Source: an uncultured Clostridia bacterium | GTDB taxonomy: Bacteria > Bacillota > Clostridia > Christensenellales > Borkfalkiaceae | Assembly (NCBI GenBank): GCA_934248055.1 | Contig: CAKQKI010000010.1 | Coordinates: forward strand, 1 to 58,775 | Reading direction: 5' to 3' | DNA length: 58,775 nucleotides | Shown: positions 1 through 7,441 of the stretch, in pieces | Position numbering within the stretch: position 1 is the stretch's first letter | Layout: each line of letters opens with the position of its first letter | Program-made: the position numbers and the translations under genes | The notes under the pieces: model-generated | Told to the model about the DNA's origin: nothing | The model's database searches: none | The model's input: only the letters and a program-made list of their open reading frames with translations

Positions 1-81
1 GACTTTGTTCGTACTTGGCGGTACGGGCGAAGGCGAATTCGGCATAAAGCGCGTAAATATCGGCGCTTTGGCGGGTTCAAA

Positions 82-994
82 CGCAGTCGCTTGTGGCTAA
101 GATTCAGAACTCAACGGTCATACCGTCGTAAGCGACGAGAATGCCGTAAGACTCAGCCGCTTTTTCCATTTCTTCATGCAGCGCGCCGCCGTTGTGAGAA
201 AAATGATTTACGACGAAAATCGTATTTTCGTCCGCCATTTTCCTTTCTTTCATTCGTTTTATCATTTCAAGGCAGGTTTCAAAACATAAATGGCCGCTCA
301 GCCAACCCTTGTTAAACCCGCCCGTGCAATCAAGCGAAACGAAATCGAACCGCCCGAATTTTGCAAGGCAAGCCATACTTTCTTCCGAAAGCATTCCCGT
401 ATCGTGAGCGTACAGCATACGTTTTTTTCCGTCGGTGAGCGCGTAAACCACGGGCGACGTTGACAAAGAATGATTTGCCCGCGCGGCAAGCACGGTGTAG
501 CCGTCGAACGTGAACGATTTGCCCGCCGTTACCAAAGTAGCGTCTGCAAAATCCGCATAACTTTCGGGACTGTCGCCGAACGTTTCGACAAGGCGGTCGT
601 ATGCGGCGCGGTCTGCATAATAATGCAATTTCGTGCGTATTCCGACGGCGTAACCCGGCGCCGACATTTCTATATCTTCAGGATAAAAATGGTCCGAATG
701 ACTATGCGTGATAAGACAATGCGTAATCCTGTTCCAGTCGGGCAAAAAACGAAGGTTATGCGCCACCGTGTCGGGTCCGAAATCCATCAGGATTTTATCG
801 TCTATCAACGCCTGCGCTCTCGTGCGGATATTTTTTCCGCCGCGCTCCCGCGCGACGCGGCACGTTTCGCACTGACAAAACAAAGAAGGAATTCCTTCGT
901 ACGCGGCGGTTCCGTAATACTGAATTTTCATACTTTCTCCTTAGCCGCAAGCGACTGCGCTTGAACTCGATCACTTGTGGCTATCCGCAAGCGA
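82..994. repeat. Inverted/direct 15-18 base repeats flanking the MBL gene
   Basis: CGCAGTCGCTTGTGGCTA at 82-99 recurs in inverted orientation at 943-960 and again at about 978-994, with a CTTGTGGCTA fragment between the last two. The copies therefore bracket the hydrolase gene. They look like a small intergenic palindromic repeat family. No function can be assigned. Confidence 0.6.
104..931 (-). CDS. MBL-fold metallo-hydrolase, PhnP-like
   Basis: This 275-residue protein belongs to the metallo-beta-lactamase fold. The metal-binding HSHSDH motif is at residues 76-81, and later His and Asp residues (around YAHDTG and VVNHFSHNGG) fit the second metal site. A C-x-C-x2-C cluster at residues 19-24 resembles the structural zinc site of PhnP-type phosphodiesterases. 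It is probably a cytoplasmic phosphodiesterase or related hydrolase; the substrate cannot be read from sequence. A good ribosome site (aaggag) precedes the ATG. The gene is bracketed by inverted copies of an 18-base repeat. Confidence 0.85.
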   Translation of the reverse strand: MKIQYYGTAAYEGIPSLFCQCETCRVARERGGKNIRTRAQALIDDKILMDFGPDTVAHNLRFLPDWNRITHCLITHSHSDHFYPEDIEMSAPGYAVGIRTKLHYYADRAAYDRLVETFGDSPESYADFADATLVTAGKSFTFDGYTVLAARANHSLSTSPVVYALTDGKKRMLYAHDTGMLSEESMACLAKFGRFDFVSLDCTGGFNKGWLSGHLCFETCLEMIKRMKERKMADENTIFVVNHFSHNGGALHEEMEKAAESYGILVAYDGMTVEF

Positions 995-1158
995 CTGCGA
1001 CCGACGGATATAGAATAGCACGATTTTTTTCAATTTGCAAGCGGTTTTTGCAAGGCTTATATAATTTTACCGAAGGTATTAAACGTATTTGAAAAATTTT
1101 CTTTTTCGGCATATACTCGCTTCGAAAAATCACAACGAATTTGCAACGCTTTGATTTT

Positions 1159-1476
1159 TCATATATGTTTATTCACGATTTTTTCTATTTCCGAAATACC
1201 TTTAAACCCCACGAACGACGCTACCGTTTGTCCGTTTTTGAAAAATATAACCGTAGGAATACTTGCCACGCCGAATCTTACGGCAAGGCTTTCTTCTTCG
1301 TCTACGTTTACCTTAACGACTTTTATTTTTTCGGCATATTTTTCGGATATTTCTTCAAGAAGCGGCGCAAGCGCTTTGCAAGGTCCGCACCAGGTTGCAT
1401 ACAAATCTACAAGCACGAGTTTGTCGGACGATATAACTTCTTCTTTAAAATTGCTTTTATTTACGCTGATTATCAT
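1159..1476 (-). CDS. trxA: Thioredoxin
   Basis: This is a 105-residue single-domain thioredoxin, the normal length for the family. The active site WCGPCK has its cysteines at residues 30 and 33, and the cis-Pro region IPTVIFF follows. It reduces protein disulfides in the cytoplasm. It is the last gene of a three-gene thiol-redox operon with the TlpA-like protein (12-base gap) and CcdA, so it probably supplies electrons to CcdA for transfer across the membrane. A ggag ribosome site precedes the ATG. Confidence 0.93.
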   Translation of the reverse strand: MIISVNKSNFKEEVISSDKLVLVDLYATWCGPCKALAPLLEEISEKYAEKIKVVKVNVDEEESLAVRFGVASIPTVIFFKNGQTVASFVGFKGISEIEKIVNKHI

Positions 1477-1488
1477 TTTTTTCTCCCG

Positions 1489-2031
1489 TCAATTCATTAT
1501 TTTGCTTATATAACTTCTCAAAACCGCTTCGCTTATCGCTCCCACGACCTTTGCTTTTACGTTTCCTTCCGCGTTTATAAAAACGGTAACGGGTATTCCC
1601 GTAATATCGTAAGCGGCGGAACCTTCTTCGTTATCGTCGAAATAAAGCGGGAAAGTATAGCCGTTTTGCGAAACGAATTGCTTTACCTGACTTTTATTAA
1701 GGTATACGCTTACCATTAAAAATTCCGCTTTTCCTTCGAGTTCTTTTGCCACTTTATTAAAATGCGGAAGTTCCGATTTACATGGCGCGCACCAGGACGC
1801 CCAGAAATTTATAACGACAGGTTTTCCTATAAATTCGGAGAGTTTTACCGTTTTTCCGCTTGCGTCGGTTATGGTAAAATCTTTATATCGTTCTTCGCTG
1901 CCGACGGAAACGCCGCCGGACGGACTGTGCTTTTCGGATAATTTTTTATATCCGAAATAACCGCCCGTCAACGCGCCCGCAAACAATACGGCGATTATCA
2001 CGGTTAAAATAATACGTTTTGTTTTTTGCAT
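1489..2031 (-). CDS. TlpA/ResA-type membrane-anchored thiol-disulfide oxidoreductase
   Basis: This 180-residue protein has one N-terminal membrane anchor (about residues 8-28) followed by an AhpC/TSA-type thioredoxin domain with WCAPCK (cysteines 81 and 84) and the IPVTVFI cis-Pro segment. The domain would face outward. ResA- and TlpA-like proteins reduce extracytoplasmic disulfides with electrons delivered by CcdA, which is encoded immediately upstream. No c-type cytochrome gene is seen nearby, so general outer-surface thiol repair is as likely as haem attachment. Confidence 0.88.
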   Translation of the reverse strand: MQKTKRIILTVIIAVLFAGALTGGYFGYKKLSEKHSPSGGVSVGSEERYKDFTITDASGKTVKLSEFIGKPVVINFWASWCAPCKSELPHFNKVAKELEGKAEFLMVSVYLNKSQVKQFVSQNGYTFPLYFDDNEEGSAAYDITGIPVTVFINAEGNVKAKVVGAISEAVLRSYISKIMN

Positions 2032-2043
2032 AAATTCAATCTC

Positions 2044-2835
2044 CTATCCAAAAATCGCGCCGAGTTTACTCATAATTCCCGCCGCCATCAGAATGCCCGT
2101 AACGACGAGCAGACTTCCGCTGACGATTTTTATAACTTTGAAATGACGCTTTATAAACCCGAACAGTTTTTTTGTTCTGTCCGTTAAAACCGCCGTCAGT
2201 ATAAACGGAATTCCTATCCCGAGCGAATAAAACAGCAGCAGCAATATGCCTTTCGGGGCGGTTCCAGAAGCAGAAGCGAGCGCAAGCGCAGATCCTAAAA
2301 ACGCGCCCGTACACGGTCCTACCCCCACGGCAAAAACTATGCCGAACAAAAACGCCGACCACACTCCGTTTATCTCGCGCGACGTTTTCATTCCTTTGAA
2401 AAACGGAAGTTCGAAAAGTCCGATATACGACAATCCGAATATAATAACGACAGCGCCCGCAACGATATTGATAACGGTTTTATACTTGCTTATATACCCG
2501 CTTACAAATCCCACGAGTCCGCCGAACACGACGAACATAAGAGTAAACCCCGAAACGAAAAACAACGACCTTGCAAGCACCCTGTATTTTTCCCCGCCCG
2601 CTTTTTTATTTTCGGTTGCGGGTTTTGTTGTTTCTTTTTCATTCGGGTTTCGCCCGTTCTCTTCAAAAGTTTCTTTGCGTTCGGTTGCGACGAAAGTTTT
2701 ATCTGCGGGGTTATCCTGCTTTTCGTTTGTATCGTCGTCGCCTGCAAAGTAAGAAAGATACAGCGGTATCATAGGAAGCATGCACGGCGATATAAAAGAA
2801 GCAAGCCCTTCGAGAAAAGTCAGTAAATAGTCCAT
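2044..2835 (-). CDS. ccdA: CcdA/DsbD-type transmembrane electron carrier
   Basis: This 263-residue polytopic protein carries the two conserved membrane cysteines of the CcdA/DsbD family: Cys18 in FISPCMLP and about Cys175 in GVGPCTGAF. CcdA moves reducing equivalents from cytoplasmic thioredoxin to outward-facing TlpA/ResA proteins, both encoded downstream. A hydrophilic, Glu/Lys/Asn-rich insert of about 50 residues (32-83) separates the first membrane segment from the rest; most CcdA proteins have only a short loop there. Confidence 0.9.
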   Translation of the reverse strand: MDYLLTFLEGLASFISPCMLPMIPLYLSYFAGDDDTNEKQDNPADKTFVATERKETFEENGRNPNEKETTKPATENKKAGGEKYRVLARSLFFVSGFTLMFVVFGGLVGFVSGYISKYKTVINIVAGAVVIIFGLSYIGLFELPFFKGMKTSREINGVWSAFLFGIVFAVGVGPCTGAFLGSALALASASGTAPKGILLLLFYSLGIGIPFILTAVLTDRTKKLFGFIKRHFKVIKIVSGSLLVVTGILMAAGIMSKLGAIFG

Positions 2836-2862
2836 ATCGCGGCAATCTCCTTGTTTTTTATC

Positions 2863-2868
2863 ATTATA
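2863..2868 (-). promoter_or_regulatory. -10 box for the ccdA-tlpA-trxA operon
   Basis: On the minus strand a perfect TATAAT lies 28 bases upstream of the ccdA ATG, followed by AAGGAG. No convincing -35 hexamer sits 17 bases upstream, which suggests an activator-dependent promoter. The neighbouring Crp/Fnr gene is the obvious candidate activator, but this is inference. Confidence 0.5.
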
Positions 2869-2909
2869 CCCTTTATCTTGCGATAAGAAAAGAGAGTTGC
2901 TCTCATAAC

Positions 2910-2942
2910 GAACAAACCGAACGGCTTGCGTTCGGTTTGTTT
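2910..2942. terminator. Hairpin downstream of the Crp/Fnr gene
   Basis: A 12-13 base-pair inverted repeat (arms AACAAACCGAACG and CGTTCGGTTTGTT) lies just past the end of the Crp/Fnr gene and before the ccdA promoter. The T-rich flank is on the plus-strand side, so as a minus-strand terminator it is imperfect. It still separates the two transcription units. Confidence 0.5.
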
Positions 2943-2969
2943 CAACTTTTTTACTTTTTGTTTTTTTCG

Positions 2970-3635
2970 TTACATCATATCTTTTAGTTTTTGTACGTCG
3001 AGAAGTTTGATTTTTCCGCGACCGTATCCGATAATTCCGTCTTTTGCGAACTGCCTTATCGTTTTACCCGCAACTTCTCTTGCGGAACTTGTCATTTTTG
3101 CGATTTCTTCCTGAGTTATACAGAATTCCGTTTCGCCGGTATAAACGTATCTTTCCACCAGAAACGCCGCCATTCTTCTTTCGTACCGCGTGAATAAAAG
3201 GCTGTGCAGCGTAGTCATGCAAAGAGAAAACCTGTCCGTAAGCGTTTCGAAAATAACGGAACGGACTTCGGCGCTGTCTTCCATAATCTTTTTAACCGCG
3301 CACGATTTTACTGTTAAAAGCACGCTGTTTCTTTCAACTACGAATTTCGCGTCGAACGTGATATGTTCAAGAACGCAAGCCGCCGACAGCAACCCCATCT
3401 CGTTTTCGCGCAATTTGAACAGCGTTATTTCTCTGAAATTTTCGTCGTCGATTATCGCGCGCAATTCGCCTTCGAGTATCAGAAACGGACCTACGCAATG
3501 GTTTATAAGCCCCGTTATCACTTCGCCTTTTTTATAAGCCCTGATTTCGGAGTTGTTGAAAACCGTTTCTTTTTGTTCGTCGGTAAGAAATTTATAAAAC
3601 GGCAACTCCCGTATTACCGCTGATTTTTCAAACAT
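2970..3635 (-). CDS. Crp/Fnr-family transcriptional regulator
   Basis: This 221-residue protein has a cyclic-nucleotide-binding-like beta-barrel in the first 130 residues, a dimer helix and a C-terminal helix-turn-helix (about residues 170-195, including ITQEEIAKMTSSAREVAGKTI). No Fnr-type N-terminal cysteine cluster is present, so the ligand is unknown and a 4Fe-4S oxygen sensor is unlikely. It lies upstream of the thiol-redox operon in the same orientation, separated by a hairpin. An aaggag ribosome site supports the start. Confidence 0.88.
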   Translation of the reverse strand: MFEKSAVIRELPFYKFLTDEQKETVFNNSEIRAYKKGEVITGLINHCVGPFLILEGELRAIIDDENFREITLFKLRENEMGLLSAACVLEHITFDAKFVVERNSVLLTVKSCAVKKIMEDSAEVRSVIFETLTDRFSLCMTTLHSLLFTRYERRMAAFLVERYVYTGETEFCITQEEIAKMTSSAREVAGKTIRQFAKDGIIGYGRGKIKLLDVQKLKDMM

Positions 3636-3713
3636 ATTTCGCTCCTTTTTGCAAGGTTAACGCTATTCGTCCGCGCAAGATTTTCGCGCGCGGCTGAATT
3701 CAGACGATTTCAA

Positions 3714-4424
3714 TTAAAATATTTCTTCGGCAAAACACACGGAATCCATAGCCGAAATAGCGTCTATTATTTCTTTATGCGTTTTTTTTCTGAGTTCGGG
3801 ATTTATTATTTTCATAGTCATCGAATAAACGCTTAATCCCGACCTTACGTAAGCGGGGTTGATTTCTATATCGTTTAATTTAAGACCGAAAGTTCTGAGC
3901 GTTCCCGTAAATACCTGCAACGCTTCTTTGTTTTTAAGTTCTATATGCGCTTCGAGATAGGCGGATTTTTCTTTCATGTTTTTTTCGAGTCTGGGAAGGA
4001 AAACGATAACGAGCATATACGCCGCAAACGCAACGATTGCAACGAAATAAAGTCCGAATCCGATAACCATGGATATTATTCCGACGCACCACAGACCTAT
4101 CGAAGTAGTAAGCCCCCTTAATTGATTTTTGGAACTGAACAGTATGGTGTTGGAACTTATAACCGCGATTCCTATAATAACCGCCCCGCTTAAAACGGAA
4201 AACGAAAGACCTTTGACTCCCGTCAGATATTCGTCTGCAAGAGCCGCCAGAACCCCCGCAAGCCCCACGGAAATAAACGTTCTTAATCCCGCGTTATGAA
4301 GTTTGGTTGCGCGTTCCGCGCCCGCAATAGTGGAAAGAACAAGAGCGAAAAGAAGTTTTAACGCGCACGAATATGCGTTGAATTCGGTTGACCATTCGCC
4401 TAATAATTTTCCTATTATATCCAT
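3714..4424 (-). CDS. MgtC/SapB-family membrane protein
   Basis: This 236-residue protein has four to five N-terminal membrane segments (roughly residues 15-145) with the family pattern of a conserved hydrophobic core and RTFISVG, followed by a soluble ACT-like tail of about 85 residues. MgtC proteins affect Mg2+ homeostasis and membrane energetics. It starts 3 bases after the antiporter stop codon, so the two are co-transcribed and probably share a role in ion homeostasis. Confidence 0.87.
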   Translation of the reverse strand: MDIIGKLLGEWSTEFNAYSCALKLLFALVLSTIAGAERATKLHNAGLRTFISVGLAGVLAALADEYLTGVKGLSFSVLSGAVIIGIAVISSNTILFSSKNQLRGLTTSIGLWCVGIISMVIGFGLYFVAIVAFAAYMLVIVFLPRLEKNMKEKSAYLEAHIELKNKEALQVFTGTLRTFGLKLNDIEINPAYVRSGLSVYSMTMKIINPELRKKTHKEIIDAISAMDSVCFAEEIF

Positions 4425-4427
4425 TTA

Positions 4428-5861
4428 TCACTTTCTCCTGTTAATAAATTTTGAATTGCGCCTTAAATAGTCGCCGTAACTGAATTCATCGTCCGAAACT
4501 TCGTTGAAAGCCTTTTCTTCTTCCGTTTTGGAATATTCGCTTCTGCTGATTTCGGCTTCGAGTTTTAAAAGTTTTTCTTTCAGGCTTTCTTCGCGTATTT
4601 CCTTTTCGGTTTTTACGGGCGCTTCATTCTCCGCGCCGTAAGACCCCGAAAGATACAGCGCGAGTTTTGCAAGCGCGGGACCTATAAGTTCGTAAAGTAT
4701 GCTTGACGAAAGAATTACGGTTTGCAGTACTTCGCCACGCTCCCCGCCTATCGTTCGCGCCGCCATCGCCACAAGACCTATCGCAACGCCTGCCTGCGGA
4801 ACGAGCGCAAATCCTAAAAAGTTCCTTGTTTTCTTTGGCTTTTTAGTTATCAGACAACCCGCGTACGCGCCCGAATATTTTCCGAGCATTCTCACTAAAA
4901 AATAACTTACGCCTATCACTATAAGCGGCACTCCGCCGAGCGACGAAGAAGAATCGAAAAGGGCGTCTATTCTGAAATTTACGCCGGATAATACGAAAAA
5001 CAACAATAGCACGGGCGGCGAAAAATAATTGAGTTGTTTAAAAAGCCTGTCGTCGTCGGTAAGATTTATATATACGGTCGCCATCGTCATACAACCTAAA
5101 AGCGGCGAAACGGAAAGAGCCGCGCCTATACCGCATACGACGAATAAAAACGCAATTGCTATGATAAGCCTGTTATCGGTTGAGCGTTTGTTCATTAAAA
5201 ATTTCAAAAATAAACCGAAAACTCCGCCGACCAGAATCAACAGCAGGTTATACGCTATCGGCAATGCAACGCTTTTAAAATCGACGTTGCCGCCGCTACC
5301 CGCCATCGCGACGGATATTGCAACGGAAAACGCGATTAAACTTACAACGTCGTCAAGAGCGACGGAGCCGAGAAGCGTGTCTACAAAATCGCCGCGCGCA
5401 CCCGTCTGACGAATAGTCATCATCGTAGACGCGGGCGCGGTTGCCGAAGCGAGAGCGGAAAGAACTACGGAAAACCCTAAATCGAGTTTCAATATAAAAT
5501 ACGTTAAAATAAAAACCATTACGGAAGCGGTCAACGCTTCGAAAAGAGTTATTATAACGATTTTACCGCCGTTTTTTTTAAGCGACGAAAACCTGAAAAA
5601 TTCGCCCACGCCGAACGCAATGAACGCAAGCGCGACGTCGGACAAAAAACTCATTCCCTTCGTCACGCCGGACGGAATCAGATCCATACAAAACGGACCT
5701 ATAACCACGCCCGTGATTATGTACGCCGTAACGTTGGGAAGGCGCAAAAGTTTGGTTATGCGGGTAGTCAGAAAACCCCCGATAAGCATTATCGCAACCG
5801 ATATAATTATAACGGAGACGCTGCCCGTACCCCCGATTTTTTCATAAAACGAGTTCAACAT
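4428..5861 (-). CDS. Kef/CPA2-type cation:proton antiporter
   Basis: This 477-residue protein has about 12 membrane segments of the Na+/H+ exchanger (CPA2) family over residues 1-390, including ASATAPASTMM and a conserved acidic pair region, then a charged cytoplasmic tail of about 80 residues. It has no TrkA-N nucleotide-binding domain, unlike KefB and KefC. It would exchange K+ or Na+ for protons. It heads an operon with the MgtC-like gene. The promoter ends 9 bases before the ATG and there is no ribosome site. Confidence 0.88.
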   Translation of the reverse strand: MLNSFYEKIGGTGSVSVIIISVAIMLIGGFLTTRITKLLRLPNVTAYIITGVVIGPFCMDLIPSGVTKGMSFLSDVALAFIAFGVGEFFRFSSLKKNGGKIVIITLFEALTASVMVFILTYFILKLDLGFSVVLSALASATAPASTMMTIRQTGARGDFVDTLLGSVALDDVVSLIAFSVAISVAMAGSGGNVDFKSVALPIAYNLLLILVGGVFGLFLKFLMNKRSTDNRLIIAIAFLFVVCGIGAALSVSPLLGCMTMATVYINLTDDDRLFKQLNYFSPPVLLLFFVLSGVNFRIDALFDSSSSLGGVPLIVIGVSYFLVRMLGKYSGAYAGCLITKKPKKTRNFLGFALVPQAGVAIGLVAMAARTIGGERGEVLQTVILSSSILYELIGPALAKLALYLSGSYGAENEAPVKTEKEIREESLKEKLLKLEAEISRSEYSKTEEEKAFNEVSDDEFSYGDYLRRNSKFINRRK

Positions 5862-5870
5862 TATTGTAGT

Positions 5871-5899
5871 ATTCTATCATTGTTCCGTCGGGTTGTCAA
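5871..5899 (-). promoter_or_regulatory. Leaderless-type promoter of the antiporter operon
   Basis: On the minus strand TTGACA (5894-5899), a 17-base spacer and TAGAAT (5871-5876) are followed after only 9 bases by the ATG. The transcript would start about 2 bases before the start codon. No Shine-Dalgarno sequence is present. Confidence 0.75.
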
Positions 5900-5984
5900 T
5901 ATCAAAACAAAAAAACGCATCATTAAGATAAAAAAATACATATTTTTTATTCTGCTATCGGAACAATATAATCAAAGCGAAAAC

Positions 5985-6010
5985 AAAAAGCCGCGAACAG
6001 CGGCGTTTTT
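5985..6010. terminator. Short GC hairpin with T tracts on both sides
   Basis: A 5-bp stem (GCCGC/GCGGC at 5990-5994 and 6000-6004) is flanked by A/T runs on both sides. It lies directly downstream of the AspT-like gene on the minus strand and is probably its terminator. Confidence 0.6.
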
Positions 6011-6057
6011 GAAAAATTTCGATTGAGCATCGCGGCAAACCGATAAATTATCCGTTC

Positions 6058-7314
6058 TTATAAAAGCGTAACCATAAGGTTAGACGCGATAACTATAAGA
6101 ACGAGCGCAATGGGATATGTAGAAGCGTACGCTCCCGCAACGTTATCCGTTTCAGAAACCTGACACAGCGTGCCGAGCGCGGGAGTAGAAGTCATTCCCC
6201 CCGTTATCGAGCCGAGATTATTAAGAAGCGGAAGTTTTAAAACTTTTTTCGCAAAGAAGAAGCCGACGAACATAGGAATAATCGTCATAAGCGCGCCCGC
6301 AACGAAGCCCCAAAGGATATTTATAGGAACGAATTTGCCTTCCATAATCTGAGCGAGAAGGCTTACGCCCCCTCTCACGCCCGCGCCGATCAAAAAGAGC
6401 ATCAGACCGAATTCGCGGAAAACTTTAAGTGTTTTGTCGGGAACTTTAAGGCTTAATTTTCCTATTCTTCCGACATGCCCTAAGATAAGCGCGACGATAA
6501 GCGGTCCGCCTGTAGTGCCGAGATTGAATTTCATTCCGTTTACGTTAACGGTAAGTCCGCCGAGAAAAATGCCGAGAATTACAGCCACGCTGAACGCGGT
6601 AAGTCCGAACTCGTCTATATCGCGCGTTTCAACGATTTTTCTTTCTCTGAGTTCGGGAAGAGCGGACTGCATTTTCATAACTTCTTCGCTCATATTCGCT
6701 TTCATTATTCTCGGAACGAGTTGAACGAACAAAACCACGCCCACGACCCCGAACGGATACGCGATAGCGTGTCCGAGAGCGACGTTTGCTTTCTGAGTCG
6801 CGTCGGTCAGCGCGTTTTCCGCCGCGGAAAACGCGGGAGTGGAAGTAAGCGCGCCCGACAATACGCCCGCGCTGAAATCAGAGCCTATACCGGGCATCAG
6901 AGCGAACACCACCGCGACAAGCACGCCCGACAAAATTATGATTATTCCGAGGGGAACGTAACTTCTGGCGTTTTGTTTCAAATCCCTGAAAAACGTCGGT
7001 CCCGCAATAAACCCTACGGACGTAACGAATAAAATAAGTCCTATCGTGTCGAGTTCTTTAAAATAAGAGTACGCTTTAGCCTGATCGTTTTCAATATAAA
7101 AGTTTTTTAAAAAATCGATATCTTTAAGCCCCGGTATGGCGACTAAAAATCCGAACGCTATCGCAACGAGAAAAACTCCCGCCGTGCCAAGACTTATACC
7201 CTTTATCTTTATACTGCCGAGCAAATACCCGAGCATAGCGACTATAAACGCTATCAATACGACCGCCGTAATACCCGAAATCGATAATACGTCGCTGACT
7301 GCCAAAAAATTCAT
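6058..7314 (-). CDS. AspT/YidE-type (aspartate-alanine exchanger family) membrane transporter
   Basis: This 418-residue protein has two repeated membrane halves of the AAE exchanger family, ending in the diagnostic GGMTSTPALG motif (about residue 370). Classical AspT and YidE proteins are about 550 residues with two TrkA_C (RCK) domains between the halves. Here the centre (about residues 195-235) is only a short charged linker, so the regulatory domains are missing. It lies downstream of the fumarate/succinate operon, behind a hairpin. Exchange or export of a C4 acid such as succinate or aspartate is a reasonable inference, not proven. Confidence 0.8.
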   Translation of the reverse strand: MNFLAVSDVLSISGITAVVLIAFIVAMLGYLLGSIKIKGISLGTAGVFLVAIAFGFLVAIPGLKDIDFLKNFYIENDQAKAYSYFKELDTIGLILFVTSVGFIAGPTFFRDLKQNARSYVPLGIIIILSGVLVAVVFALMPGIGSDFSAGVLSGALTSTPAFSAAENALTDATQKANVALGHAIAYPFGVVGVVLFVQLVPRIMKANMSEEVMKMQSALPELRERKIVETRDIDEFGLTAFSVAVILGIFLGGLTVNVNGMKFNLGTTGGPLIVALILGHVGRIGKLSLKVPDKTLKVFREFGLMLFLIGAGVRGGVSLLAQIMEGKFVPINILWGFVAGALMTIIPMFVGFFFAKKVLKLPLLNNLGSITGGMTSTPALGTLCQVSETDNVAGAYASTYPIALVLIVIASNLMVTLL

Positions 7315-7376
7315 AAATTATATTTACCTTTCGTTTTTTAATTGTATTTTCCGTTATTTTGCTGTTTAAAAATGCG

Positions 7377-7406
7377 TATATGCCGACCGCATAAGGTCGG
7401 CATATA
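7377..7406. terminator. Terminator-like hairpin after frdA
   Basis: A perfect 12-bp inverted repeat (arms TATATGCCGACC and GGTCGGCATATA, loop GCATAA) lies between the frdA stop and the AspT-like gene. On the minus strand a T-containing stretch follows. It probably ends or attenuates the 11-kb mdh-frdA transcript. Confidence 0.65.
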
Positions 7407-7441
7407 AGAAATCGCGCGCAACCGTTCGAAGACGTTGCCGC

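Noticed and set aside
2..100. Open plus-strand frame at the left edge that could be the end of a truncated gene (32 codons)
   Set aside because: Its last codons fall in a repeat copy, it resembles no known protein, and all neighbouring genes run the other way.
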